54,320 nucleotides of DNA from Planctomycetaceae bacterium (GTDB taxonomy: Bacteria; Planctomycetota; Planctomycetia; Planctomycetales; Planctomycetaceae): positions 1 through 54,320 of the forward strand of contig JANQRQ010000317.1 of assembly GCA_028284485.1 (NCBI GenBank), in the 5' to 3' direction. This document shows positions 28,598 through 37,548 of the stretch, piece by piece (the stretch's first letter is position 1; every line of letters starts with the position of its first letter). Below the pieces are notes generated by a model. The model was not told the DNA's origin and made no database searches. It worked only from the letters and a program-made list of their open reading frames with translations. The position numbers were made by a program, and so were the translations under genes.

Positions 28598-29947
28598 ATG
28601 CGAAATCGAATCGCTTGGCGATCAAGGACGAGTGTTGGCAGTCGTCTCATGCCGCGGTTGGTAGCTATTCTTTCCCTCCTGCTTGTTGTTGGTTTCATCG
28701 ACGCAAATGACTCGCTCAAGGCCGATACGGTCGAGTTTGTAACCGGTGCGAAGATGGAAGGCAGTGTTGTTTCTCGGACCGACAAGTATGTTCTGCTCAA
28801 CATTAAAGTCGGCAGCCGAACGGTCTCGCGCCGTTATCCGATCGATCGTATTCGCGCATTAACAATCAATGGGAATCGCGAGGTTCTTAGCAATGGTGGC
28901 TCGCAAGCTTCTTCTCAGACAGGTTCCCGTCAGAACGGTAATCAGCGGACGAGGGCTGAAGTCAGAAGACTGATCGATAACGTAGGCAGCACGCCGCCCG
29001 ACTGGTATCAGTCAACTCCGCTCAACTATCCGGAAACACTCGATTTGACATGGCCAATGCCGCCCCCAAAACCGTGGAACAACAAGAAAAACGTGGGGCA
29101 GTTCAAATGGGACATTATCAATCCCAATCCAGGGCGCTGGCGTGAGGGAGTCAAGTTCTTCCATCATCTCCTTGTGGTCAACAAAGACAACCGTGATGTC
29201 CAGCGGCGTGCCATGCAGGCATTGGGGCAAATCTACTATGGGCTGCTTGAGGATTATGTCCGCGCGGCATTCTGGTGGGAAAAAGGAGAAGTCGACAAAC
29301 GCCCCGATGCGCCTCAGAACGCCGTCCATTTGGCCGAATGCTATTGGCGACTCGGAAATCGTGATATGGCGTTGGATTTGATGAAGAAGATCCGCCCCCA
29401 GCATATCGCCATGATCAAATTGATCGCCGACATGGGCGAAACCGATACGGCATTGAAAATGGCCGAGACAGCCAAGAACACAGGTTTGGAACATTTCGCT
29501 TACATGTATGCGGGCGACGCATGCCGTTTGGCCGGCCGCTTTGACGACGCGATCAATTATTATCAGCGAGTCTTAAAAATTCCGGCATCGGGGCAACGCA
29601 GCCGGCAGATCGAGCAGCATCATAAACGGGCCGAGGCGAGTCTGGCGGCGATTCGATTATTCGACACCTTGGATATCAATCGAGTTCCCGATGGTGCTTA
29701 TCGCGCCAGTAGTTTGGGCTACGAAGGACAGGTTGAGGTGGAAGTGGTCATGCGTGATCACCGCATTCAAACCGTGAAGGTGACTGACCACAAGGAGAAA
29801 CAATTTTACTCGTCAATCGCCGATACCACGCGTGACATTGTAGCGAAACAAGGGGTTCGCGGTGTCGATGCGACAAGTAGTGCCACGATTACCTCAGAGG
29901 CGATCATCAATGCCACGGCAAAAGCCCTGTCGGCTGCTATGCAATAG
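28598..29947 (+). CDS. FMN-binding domain protein with TPR-like region, envelope redox partner
   Basis: The 449-residue product has an N-terminal hydrophobic segment (LVAILSLLLVVGFI) and a domain around VEFVTGAKMEGSVVSRTDKYVLL. A helical TPR-like middle follows (residues 170-350: VQRRAMQALGQIYYG, AYMYAGDACRLAGRFDDAIN). The C-terminal FMN_bind domain (residues 366-445) ends with DATSSATITS. This resembles the flavinylation motif of NqrC/RnfG-type proteins (D-x-x-S/T-G-A-T), where ApbE attaches FMN to the last Thr (here Thr430). The Gly is Ser. The gene precedes the polyferredoxin fusion by 171 bases, so the two probably form an electron-transfer chain. Confidence 0.8.
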   Translation: MRNRIAWRSRTSVGSRLMPRLVAILSLLLVVGFIDANDSLKADTVEFVTGAKMEGSVVSRTDKYVLLNIKVGSRTVSRRYPIDRIRALTINGNREVLSNGGSQASSQTGSRQNGNQRTRAEVRRLIDNVGSTPPDWYQSTPLNYPETLDLTWPMPPPKPWNNKKNVGQFKWDIINPNPGRWREGVKFFHHLLVVNKDNRDVQRRAMQALGQIYYGLLEDYVRAAFWWEKGEVDKRPDAPQNAVHLAECYWRLGNRDMALDLMKKIRPQHIAMIKLIADMGETDTALKMAETAKNTGLEHFAYMYAGDACRLAGRFDDAINYYQRVLKIPASGQRSRQIEQHHKRAEASLAAIRLFDTLDINRVPDGAYRASSLGYEGQVEVEVVMRDHRIQTVKVTDHKEKQFYSSIADTTRDIVAKQGVRGVDATSSATITSEAIINATAKALSAAMQ

Positions 29948-30118
29948 GAAAAATGTTCGCTGCTGAAATCTTCAGAGTTCGCGTGGCTGTAAGTAGAATC
30001 GGTTTTGATCCTCCGATGCGGGATTCGCGTGTGGCGCATCGATTTGCGATCGATATTCGGAGCGAAGCAGGACACAGGTAAAAACCAACACTGCAGTCTC
30101 GATTGGTGAAAGACATTC

Positions 30119-32278
30119 ATGCGACTCGATTGGTTTTTGCCGGTCTTACGAAAGCCGAAGCCCGACGTTCCAGTACGAGCGAACAGTTTTCCAACACGAC
30201 TGGCACGCCGAGTATTGCCTGAGGCCCTCTTTTCCGATCCAAACATCAAAAAACGGGGCCTTTTGCGGCGTTGGCTGAGAACCATCGGCCTTTCCTGGTT
30301 GTCTTCACCAGTGCGCCGCGTCTGTCAGACGGTTTGCTTCGTTGCGTTTTTGTGGTTGTTCTTCGTTGTGTGCTGGCCCTACGGCGCGCAGCCGTCACGA
30401 TCGTCGACCGGCTGGCTGCCGATCGAAGTTGATGCGGAATCTGGTCGCGTCCTTATGGAGAGTGAAGAGGCGAGAGCTGCGCCATTCCTGCAATTAGACT
30501 CGGTCGTTTTCATTACCGACGATAGCCAACAGGAGGATCTCAATGGTGATTTCGGTGCGTTTCGTATTACCACTCGCGACACGCAACAGCTTGCCGCCGA
30601 GCCAGTCGATCCGCTGGGGATCGAACAATTGGATCGCCTGGCATTCAGCCTGGGACCGTGGTCGATCCATGAAAGGCGGCCGGGGGCTTGGCCGACGCAC
30701 TACGCCGACAATTTGGCCGCCAAGGAAAAAATCGCGGCCGAAACGTTTCTAACGATCGATCCTTTGTTGAGCCTTTCGACTGCGCTCGCTGCGCGTTCGT
30801 GGGTCTGGTCGTTGACTTGTGCTGCCATCATTCTCGCAGTCTGTGTGCTGATACCACGTGGCTTCTGTGGCTATCTTTGTCCCTTGGGGACTCTGATCGA
30901 TTTGTTTGACTGGTCGGTCGGGAATCGTGTGCAACGATTTCGAATCTCCGGCGATGGTTGGTGGGTACACATCAAGTACTACCTGTTGCTGGCAACATTG
31001 GTGGCGGCGCTGTGCGGGGTGTTAATCTCCGGGTATGTGGCTGCAATTCCGGTGATAACTCGTGGGCTGCTGTTCACGATTGCGCCGTTCCAAAATGGGT
31101 TCCTGCGAGAATGGCATTTGGTCCCCCCACTGAACTGGGGACACGTCGTTTCGCTGTTTCTGTTCTTCGCGGTTTTGGCATTAGGCCTCTTGCGACCGCG
31201 TTTTTGGTGCAAATACGTTTGTCCGAGCGGCGCGGTCTTCTCGCTGGGAAATCTGTTTCGTGCGTCGGAACGCAAGGTCGAGTCGACATGTATCCATTGC
31301 AATAAGTGTGTGGAAGTTTGTCCGTTCGATGCCATTAAACCCGACTTTACAACGCGAACAACGGATTGCACGCTTTGCCAGACCTGCGGCGGTGTTTGTC
31401 CGACGCATGCCATTAAGTTCGTCGATCGATTCGACGTGGTGGACCTGAAGACCATCAATGACCCGCCAACCGGTGAAACCAGAATCGGACGGCGGGGGTT
31501 TCTCTCGGCAGCTACGGGGACGGCTGCAGCAATTGCTGGAGGGCTGGGAATCGCCGGCGTGACGAATGCGTTTGGTGCGGGACTTGATGACCCCAATGCG
31601 ATTCGACCGGTGCGCCCCCCCGGTAGTGTACCGGAGCAGGAATTCCTACAGATGTGCATTCGCTGCGGCGAGTGTTTTCAAGCTTGTCCGAATGACGTGT
31701 TACACCCCATGGGATTCGAACAAGGATTCGAAGGCTTATGGACGCCGCAAGTCGTGGCTGATTGGGCCGGGTGTGAGTCGGGCTGCAATGTGTGTGGGCA
31801 AGTCTGTCCGACGGGAGCAATTCGGGCGCTTCCCATGGAGGAGAAGAAGGTCGCGCGCATGGGATTGGCGATCGTCAACACCGAGACCTGCCTTCCGTTC
31901 GCGGGGCGCGAGGCTTGTCAGTTATGCGTTGACGAATGCAATGCCGCCGGCTACGAGGCGATCGAGTTTACCCAGGTGCATACGGAAGTCGATGACTTTG
32001 GTCTGCCGGTCGAGGGGACGGGGTTTTTGGCGCCTGTCGTTCGTGCGGACAAATGCGTGGGGTGTGGCTTATGCCAGACTCGGTGCTACGGGATTAATCA
32101 AGCGGAGAAAAACCTGCTGAGCGAATCAGCTATCATTATTGAAGCAGGCGCGGGAAAAGAAGATCGTATGATGCAAGGGTCCTATATCCAATTGCGTGAG
32201 TTCGAACGCGCGGCCCAACAAAAACAACAGGAACAGTCGGGTGGCGCTGATAGCTATTTGCCGGATTTCTTGGAGTAG
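30119..32278 (+). CDS. NapH-NapG-like fusion: membrane polyferredoxin
   Basis: The 719-residue product has an N-terminal membrane part with several helices (TVCFVAFLWLFFVVCWPYG, SLTCAAIILAVCVLI, LLLATLVAALCGVLISGYV, VVSLFLFFAVLALGLL). It contains the NapH/NosR-type motifs GFCGYLCPLGTL and FWCKYVCPSGAV. Two ferredoxin motifs follow (CIHCNKCVEVCP, CTLCQTCGGVCP). Near residue 458 there is an internal twin-arginine motif GRRGFL and hydrophobic stretch, as at the start of NapG. Four more Cys clusters come next (CIRCGECFQACP, CESGCNVCGQVCP, CQLCVDEC, CVGCGLCQTRC). Such proteins pass quinol electrons to periplasmic acceptors. No nitrate or N2O reductase gene is nearby, so the acceptor is unknown. 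Confidence 0.85.
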   Translation: MRLDWFLPVLRKPKPDVPVRANSFPTRLARRVLPEALFSDPNIKKRGLLRRWLRTIGLSWLSSPVRRVCQTVCFVAFLWLFFVVCWPYGAQPSRSSTGWLPIEVDAESGRVLMESEEARAAPFLQLDSVVFITDDSQQEDLNGDFGAFRITTRDTQQLAAEPVDPLGIEQLDRLAFSLGPWSIHERRPGAWPTHYADNLAAKEKIAAETFLTIDPLLSLSTALAARSWVWSLTCAAIILAVCVLIPRGFCGYLCPLGTLIDLFDWSVGNRVQRFRISGDGWWVHIKYYLLLATLVAALCGVLISGYVAAIPVITRGLLFTIAPFQNGFLREWHLVPPLNWGHVVSLFLFFAVLALGLLRPRFWCKYVCPSGAVFSLGNLFRASERKVESTCIHCNKCVEVCPFDAIKPDFTTRTTDCTLCQTCGGVCPTHAIKFVDRFDVVDLKTINDPPTGETRIGRRGFLSAATGTAAAIAGGLGIAGVTNAFGAGLDDPNAIRPVRPPGSVPEQEFLQMCIRCGECFQACPNDVLHPMGFEQGFEGLWTPQVVADWAGCESGCNVCGQVCPTGAIRALPMEEKKVARMGLAIVNTETCLPFAGREACQLCVDECNAAGYEAIEFTQVHTEVDDFGLPVEGTGFLAPVVRADKCVGCGLCQTRCYGINQAEKNLLSESAIIIEAGAGKEDRMMQGSYIQLREFERAAQQKQQEQSGGADSYLPDFLE

Positions 32279-32395
32279 TCCAATAGAATTGTGAGCAAAC
32301 GACATAGTTTGAACAGGACAGTTTTCGGCTCCGTATTGACCAAAGAAACGATTCCTTTGCCGTTTGACGCGTTAGGAAAGGCGTAAAGAGCGATC

Positions 32396-33544
32396 ATGAA
32401 GACCGTGCTGCTTTTGGGGGCCGGCAAAATCGGCCGAATGATCACTCAGTTCTTAAGTTCGAGTGGAGACTACGACGTCAAAGTGGTCGATTCTGAAGCA
32501 GAAGCGCTTGAAAAAATTGATGATCGCTTTGGTGTACCAACTGCTCAAATCGATGCCGCGAATCGGTCTGACCTCAAACGGGAGATGTCCGGTCGGGACA
32601 TTGCGATTTCTGCATTGAGTTTTTCGTTCAATCCGCTGGTAGCAGAAGTCGCATTGGAGACCGGGGCGAGCTACTTCGATTTGACGGAGGACGTCGAAAC
32701 GACGCGCCGCGTGGCGAAGATTAGCGACAAAGCTGCGAGTGGTCAGATTTTCATGCCCCAGTGTGGACTCGCGCCCGGTTTTATTTCGATTGTCGCTCAT
32801 TACCTGACTCAACAATTCGACAAGCTGGATCGAGTTCGCATGCGTGTTGGGGCGTTGCCGCAATTTCCGTCGAATGTGTTGAAGTACAATCTGACGTGGT
32901 CAACCGATGGGTTGATCAACGAGTACTGCAATCCCTGCGAGGCGATACACCAGGGCAAGTTAATCGAGGTCTTGGCACTCGAGGGGTTGGAACACTTCTC
33001 CCTGGATGGTGTGCGGTACGAAGCCTTCAATACGTCGGGCGGACTGGGAACATTATGCGAAACACTGGATGGGCGAGTTCGCGAATTGAATTACAAAACG
33101 ATTCGGTACTTGGGGCACCGCGATTCGATGAGTTTGCTGGTCAACGACCTGAGGCTCGGCGAACGGCGCGACTTGTTAAAAGACATCCTCGAGCAGTCGA
33201 TTCCCGTGACGTATCAAGATGTTGTCGTCATCTTCGCAACGGTTTCGGGTTGGCGGAACGAGCAATTGGTGCAGGTCAGCGAGGCACGCAAGATTTACCA
33301 CCAAGACGTCGAAGGCGATCACTGGAGCGCCATTCAAATCACGACGTCCGCCGGCATCTGCGCTGTGGTCGATTTGTTCTCGAACGGAAGACTTCCCGAT
33401 TCGGGTTTCGTCCGTCAGGAGCAGGTGTCGTTTGATGAATTCATCGGTAACCACTTCGGCAAATACTACGATTCGGGCGTGCGAACGGACCTGGGCGCAT
33501 CGACCAACCGAGGAGTTTCGGAGTCCGCACAGGATTCGAATTGA
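32396..33544 (+). CDS. Saccharopine dehydrogenase-like NAD(P)-binding oxidoreductase
   Basis: The 382-residue product opens with a Rossmann dinucleotide-binding motif (LLLGAGKIGRM, GxGxxG at 8-13) and the acidic end of strand 2 (VKVVDSEAEA). The segments GASYFDLTED and QCGLAPGFISIVA are characteristic of the saccharopine dehydrogenase / lysine-6-dehydrogenase family. The late stretch SGVR..LGHRDSM-like RYLGHRDSMSLL also fits. The likely role is an amino-acid dehydrogenase of lysine metabolism, but the exact substrate is not decidable from sequence. It lies 118 bases after the polyferredoxin gene in the same direction. Confidence 0.78.
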   Translation: MKTVLLLGAGKIGRMITQFLSSSGDYDVKVVDSEAEALEKIDDRFGVPTAQIDAANRSDLKREMSGRDIAISALSFSFNPLVAEVALETGASYFDLTEDVETTRRVAKISDKAASGQIFMPQCGLAPGFISIVAHYLTQQFDKLDRVRMRVGALPQFPSNVLKYNLTWSTDGLINEYCNPCEAIHQGKLIEVLALEGLEHFSLDGVRYEAFNTSGGLGTLCETLDGRVRELNYKTIRYLGHRDSMSLLVNDLRLGERRDLLKDILEQSIPVTYQDVVVIFATVSGWRNEQLVQVSEARKIYHQDVEGDHWSAIQITTSAGICAVVDLFSNGRLPDSGFVRQEQVSFDEFIGNHFGKYYDSGVRTDLGASTNRGVSESAQDSN

Positions 33545-33598
33545 TTGTGAATCGACCGTATTGCATTCTTGAAGACGGCACTTTCGGAGATGACCACA

Positions 33599-35026
33599 AT
33601 GAATCGACCGTCCGTGATTTTGTTTTTTCTTACAACACTGAGTCTGTACTACGAGCCGCAACTTCAAGCTGATGATGAAGCGCGTCGACCGAATTTCATC
33701 GTGTTCCTGGTCGACGATTTGGGATGGCGCGATCTTGGCTGTTTCGGCAGCGACTTTTATGAAACACCGAACCTCGACCGCTTTGCCGCAGGGGCGATGA
33801 AGTTTACCGATGCGTACGCCGCGTGCACGGTCTGTTCACCAACTCGGGCAGCCATGATGACGGGCATGTATCCGGCTCGCACACGCGTGACCGACTACAT
33901 TACCGGTGGGCAGCCGGCGAAGTCGAAACTGTTGCGCCCCGATTGGAATCAGCGACTTAACTTGGAATACACAACGATCGCGGAGGCATTGAAAGCAGCC
34001 GGCTATCGGACGGCACATGTCGGAAAATGGCATTTGATGCCGCGCGGCAAGCCAGAAATGAACGATTACCTTCCGCAATTTCACGGTTTCGATATCAACA
34101 TCGGTGGCAACGAATGGGGGGCGCCGGGCAGTTATTTCTATCCCTATGAAAGCAGTCGAAGAAACGTCGGCAAACTTCCGCCGGGTGGGAAAGAGGGGGA
34201 TTACCTCACGGACCAGCTGACTCGGGAGGCAGTCAAGATTCTCGAAGCTTACGCCGGCGAGCCTTTTTTTATGTATTTCGCGTATTACAACGTGCATACG
34301 CCGCTAGAAGGCAAGCCGGATGTCATCGAAAAGTTCAAAGACAAGCTGCGGCCGGGCCAGCAACACACGAATCCAACTTATGCGGCGATGCTGGCCAGTG
34401 TCGACGACAGCGTGGGACGCATTCTGGCGACGCTCGAAGAACTCGGTTTGGCGGACGACACGGTCATCATTTTCACCGGGGATAATGGCGGCTTGGATCG
34501 TCGCGGGAATCCGACCGACAACGCACCGCTTCGCGAGGGAAAGGGGCATGTTTACGAAGGCGGCGTGCGCGAACCGACAATTGTTCGGTGGCCGGGCGTT
34601 ACCAAATCGGGAACTGTCTGCGATGAGCCGATCATTACCTGCGACTATTATCCGACGATACTGGAAATCGCCGGCGTCGCTGGCGACAAAAATCATAATC
34701 GCCAAGTCGACGGTCTCAGCATTGTTCCCCTGCTCCGCGATGAGACGACGCAGCTAAATCGGGACGCGCTCTATTGGCATTACCCCCACTATCATTCCGG
34801 CGGCGCAACACCGTACGGGTCCATTCGGGCACGCGATTGGAAGCTGATTGAATTTTACGAAGATATGCGCGTTGAATTGTATCACTTGAAGGATGATATC
34901 AGCGAATCTCGAAATATTGCGGCGCTGTATCCACGTAAAGCGGCCGAGTTAACCGAAAGGTTGCACGGGTGGCGAAAGAAATTGGATGCGCAAATGCCGA
35001 TTCCCAATCCCGCCTACGAACCTTGA
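33599..35026 (+). CDS. Secreted sulfatase (formylglycine type), no. 1
   Basis: The 475-residue product starts at the ATG at 33599, which has GGAG 9 bases upstream. An in-frame ATG at 33569 is less likely. A signal peptide (MNRPSVILFFLTTLSLYY) precedes the alkaline-phosphatase-like fold. Metal-binding Asp39-Asp40 lie in FLVDDLGWRDLGCFG. Cys79 in VCSPTRAAMMTG is the residue converted to formylglycine. GKWHLM and FTGDNGG carry further active-site residues. Sulfatases remove sulfate esters from glycans. The specific substrate is not clear. It is 54 bases after the dehydrogenase gene. Confidence 0.92.
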   Translation: MNRPSVILFFLTTLSLYYEPQLQADDEARRPNFIVFLVDDLGWRDLGCFGSDFYETPNLDRFAAGAMKFTDAYAACTVCSPTRAAMMTGMYPARTRVTDYITGGQPAKSKLLRPDWNQRLNLEYTTIAEALKAAGYRTAHVGKWHLMPRGKPEMNDYLPQFHGFDINIGGNEWGAPGSYFYPYESSRRNVGKLPPGGKEGDYLTDQLTREAVKILEAYAGEPFFMYFAYYNVHTPLEGKPDVIEKFKDKLRPGQQHTNPTYAAMLASVDDSVGRILATLEELGLADDTVIIFTGDNGGLDRRGNPTDNAPLREGKGHVYEGGVREPTIVRWPGVTKSGTVCDEPIITCDYYPTILEIAGVAGDKNHNRQVDGLSIVPLLRDETTQLNRDALYWHYPHYHSGGATPYGSIRARDWKLIEFYEDMRVELYHLKDDISESRNIAALYPRKAAELTERLHGWRKKLDAQMPIPNPAYEP

Positions 35027-35174
35027 GAAATGGCGTGTAAATCTCGATTGGGATTGATACGCTAAGCACATGGACCGCAGCGTAAACTGTGTCATCGGTC
35101 GACGCGATGTCGCATGCGTTGTCTGTCGACGCGCTGAATTCCGATGACGGCCAGATGCAAGAGGAACGAACGCC

Positions 35175-36644
35175 ATGATCACCAAAGTCGTCGCCATCAC
35201 GATGCTGACAGCCGGCGCGAATGCCCAATTGCCGGAAACTTCCGAGATGAATGTTCTGTTCATCAACATCGAAGATTGCCGGGCCGATGTTTGGGGCTGT
35301 TTCGGCAATGAAATTTGCCAGACGCCGAACATCGACAAGCTGGCCGAAACCGGTATCGCCTTTAACCGCGCCTATTGCCAGTACGTTTGCTGCAATCCGT
35401 CACGATCGTCGTTTTTGACTGGATTGCGTCCTCACAGTACGGGGGTGCTCTCCAATCGTCACAATTCGCGTCAGCATTTGCCGCCCGGAACGAAGACACT
35501 GCCCCAGTTGATGAAGGAACGCGGATATTACATGGCGAATATCGGCAAGCTGTTTCATAGCCGTGGGGCAGAAAATGTGGAGGACATGCGCGTATACGAC
35601 CGCATCGAATTTCAGGAACGACCGGACGGATGGAATGGTCCGCAACCGTTGCTGCAGTTCCCGGATGTTCCAAAGCATTTGCAGTATCCGCCCGGTCCAC
35701 CTCAAGGCGATCCCGCTTACGATGCCTGGCGACGCGGCCGCTCAGACCGCTATGGATCGACCGGAACGCAGGACGATATGGAGACCGACGGAAAATACGC
35801 ACGAACGGCTGTCGCGCTGTTGAAGGAGTTGGCACAAAGCGGCCAGCGGTTCTTCATTTCGCTTGGTTCCAGTCGGCCGCATACACCGTTGATTTGCCCG
35901 CAAAAGTACATCGACATGTATGACCCCGCCACAATTCCGATGCCACATGCGCCGCGGAGTGAAGACCGAGGCGTGCCTGATTTGGCGGTTCGTTTTGGGA
36001 GGTCGGCAGATATTTTCATGTCGCGCAAACCTTCACCTGAAGAAACCAAGGCTGCAGTCGCCGCCTATTACGGATGCGTGACATTCGTCGACACTGGTTT
36101 GGGAATGGTGCTGGATACGCTAGAAGAGACGGGGCTCGCCGATAACACGATTGTCTTCTTCTTTTCCGATCATGGATTCCACCTGGGGGAACATGATCAC
36201 TGGTCGAAATACACACTGTTCGAGCAGTCGACTCGCGTGCCGATGATTGTGCGGATTCCCGGTAATCCGGCCAATGGGACGCGGTGTGACGAACTCGTGG
36301 AACTCGTCGACCTGGTTCCGACGATTGGCGAGTTAATCGGATACGACGTTCCGGATTACGTTGAGGGAACGAGCATGGTCCCGTTGATTGCGGATCCCGA
36401 GCGGTCTTGGAAGAAAGCGGCCTTTTCAGTGTTTGGTAACGAAGGCGAGTACAATTCCGTCCGCACGAAATCCCACCGTTACACCGAATGGCAATACAAG
36501 GGTGAGTTGATCAAGGAACTTTACAATCTGGAGCAAGATCCTTGGGAGACGGTGAATTTGGCTGACCTTCCCGCCAATGGAAAGACTCAAGCGGAAATGG
36601 CTGCGCTCTTAAAGGGTGGCTGGAAAAACGCGTTGCCGGAATAA
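35175..36644 (+). CDS. Secreted sulfatase (iduronate-2-sulfatase-like), no. 2
   Basis: The 489-residue product starts at the ATG at 35175 with a signal peptide (MITKVVAITMLTAGANAQ). The formylglycine Cys is Cys73 in CCNPSRSSFLTG. FFFSDHGFHLGEHDHWSKYT is the metal and substrate region typical of iduronate-2-sulfatase relatives. The first of the two N-terminal metal ligands is Glu (FINIEDCRADVWG, Glu33-Asp34) instead of Asp-Asp. In line with sulfatase 1 and followed by a strong terminator. The likely substrate is a sulfated uronic-acid-containing polymer, by family resemblance only. Confidence 0.9.
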   Translation: MITKVVAITMLTAGANAQLPETSEMNVLFINIEDCRADVWGCFGNEICQTPNIDKLAETGIAFNRAYCQYVCCNPSRSSFLTGLRPHSTGVLSNRHNSRQHLPPGTKTLPQLMKERGYYMANIGKLFHSRGAENVEDMRVYDRIEFQERPDGWNGPQPLLQFPDVPKHLQYPPGPPQGDPAYDAWRRGRSDRYGSTGTQDDMETDGKYARTAVALLKELAQSGQRFFISLGSSRPHTPLICPQKYIDMYDPATIPMPHAPRSEDRGVPDLAVRFGRSADIFMSRKPSPEETKAAVAAYYGCVTFVDTGLGMVLDTLEETGLADNTIVFFFSDHGFHLGEHDHWSKYTLFEQSTRVPMIVRIPGNPANGTRCDELVELVDLVPTIGELIGYDVPDYVEGTSMVPLIADPERSWKKAAFSVFGNEGEYNSVRTKSHRYTEWQYKGELIKELYNLEQDPWETVNLADLPANGKTQAEMAALLKGGWKNALPE

Positions 36645-36678
36645 CTCTCCGGTCTGAAAGTTCTGTTGAATTCGACAT

Positions 36679-36718
36679 ACAGCCCGGGTTGGCAGCTGTC
36701 GACCCGGGCTGTTCTTTT
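36679..36718 (+). terminator. Rho-independent terminator after sulfatase no. 2
   Basis: A perfect 11-bp stem (ACAGCCCGGGT / ACCCGGGCTGT) with a 12-base loop is followed by TCTTTT. It is 35 bases after the stop codon. Read on the other strand it is followed by ATGTCG and no T-run, so it is directional. Confidence 0.85.
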
Positions 36719-36783
36719 CGCGTGCCGAGTCAACTCAGTTCGTCACCCTATTTCAGAGTGAGGGCGTCCCACGACGATACCAC

Positions 36784-37281
36784 TCAATCTTCATTGAGCA
36801 TCTTTTGAAAAATGTGAACGTCGATCCGCTTGCCGAATTTCTTGCCGACTTCTTTCATCGTGCCGATGTGCACGAAACCAAATTCGTTGTTGAGTGCCAG
36901 GCTGGCATGGCTGCCGTCGGCCACACGGGCGATCAGCGTGTAGTAGCCCAACTTTTTGGCGCGTTCGATGATTGACTGTTTGAGTTGGCGCCCAATCCCC
37001 TGCCCTCGGAAGTCTTGTTTGACGTAGAAAGAACTCTCAGCAGTTTCGTCGTAGGCCGGTCGATCAGACCAAGCCGTCAGAGAGACCCATCCAACAACCT
37101 GCCCGTCGATCTCAGCAACGATGATGGGGTGACGATCGTCGTGTGCTTCGAACCATTTTTGTTGCTGTTCAATCGTTTTGGGTTGCATGTCGAACGTGGC
37201 GGTGGTTGTTTCAATGGCTTCATTGTAGATCGCGGTGATTGATTCCAAATCTTGCAATGTCGCAGGACGTATGCTGGCCAT
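36784..37281 (-). CDS. GNAT family N-acetyltransferase (phosphinothricin-acetyltransferase-like)
   Basis: The 165-residue product starts at the ATG at 37281, where a GGAG ribosome binding site precedes it, and begins MASIRPATLQDLESITAIYNEAI as in the Pat/YncA group. The acetyl-CoA loop is RGQGIGRQL, preceded by SSFYVKQDF. LIARVADGSHASLALNNEFGF matches the C-terminal part of the fold. Relatives acetylate methionine sulfone, phosphinothricin or other small amines. An upstream frame to 37344 was rejected. It converges on the sulfatase 2 terminator. Confidence 0.88.
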   Translation of the reverse strand: MASIRPATLQDLESITAIYNEAIETTTATFDMQPKTIEQQQKWFEAHDDRHPIIVAEIDGQVVGWVSLTAWSDRPAYDETAESSFYVKQDFRGQGIGRQLKQSIIERAKKLGYYTLIARVADGSHASLALNNEFGFVHIGTMKEVGKKFGKRIDVHIFQKMLNED

Positions 37282-37432
37282 AATGTTACTCCGAATAGAG
37301 TTTATGATTGATTGCACAACCGAGTCGAGCCCTATGCGGCACATCGCCGGGGAGTAGGTGGGGCCGCCAAAGACAAGACATGCCTGTATGCCGTTTGGTT
37401 CACTAATACTTGTTGCCGGTGCAATGAACTTG

Positions 37433-37462
37433 TTGACCTATCGTGTGATTCCGGGTGATAAT
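37433..37462 (+). promoter_or_regulatory. Sigma-70-type promoter of the DUF3604 gene
   Basis: TTGACC (37433-37438) and GATAAT (37457-37462) are separated by 18 bases, each matching five of six consensus positions. Transcription would start about 80 bases before the ATG at 37549. Confidence 0.58.
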
Positions 37463-37548
37463 CTGACAGCGGTCGCAGTGGACCAGCGCGATGGGTGTAA
37501 TTGTGATATGAAGACCGCCGGAATTGACACCAAACGAAGAGAGATCAT

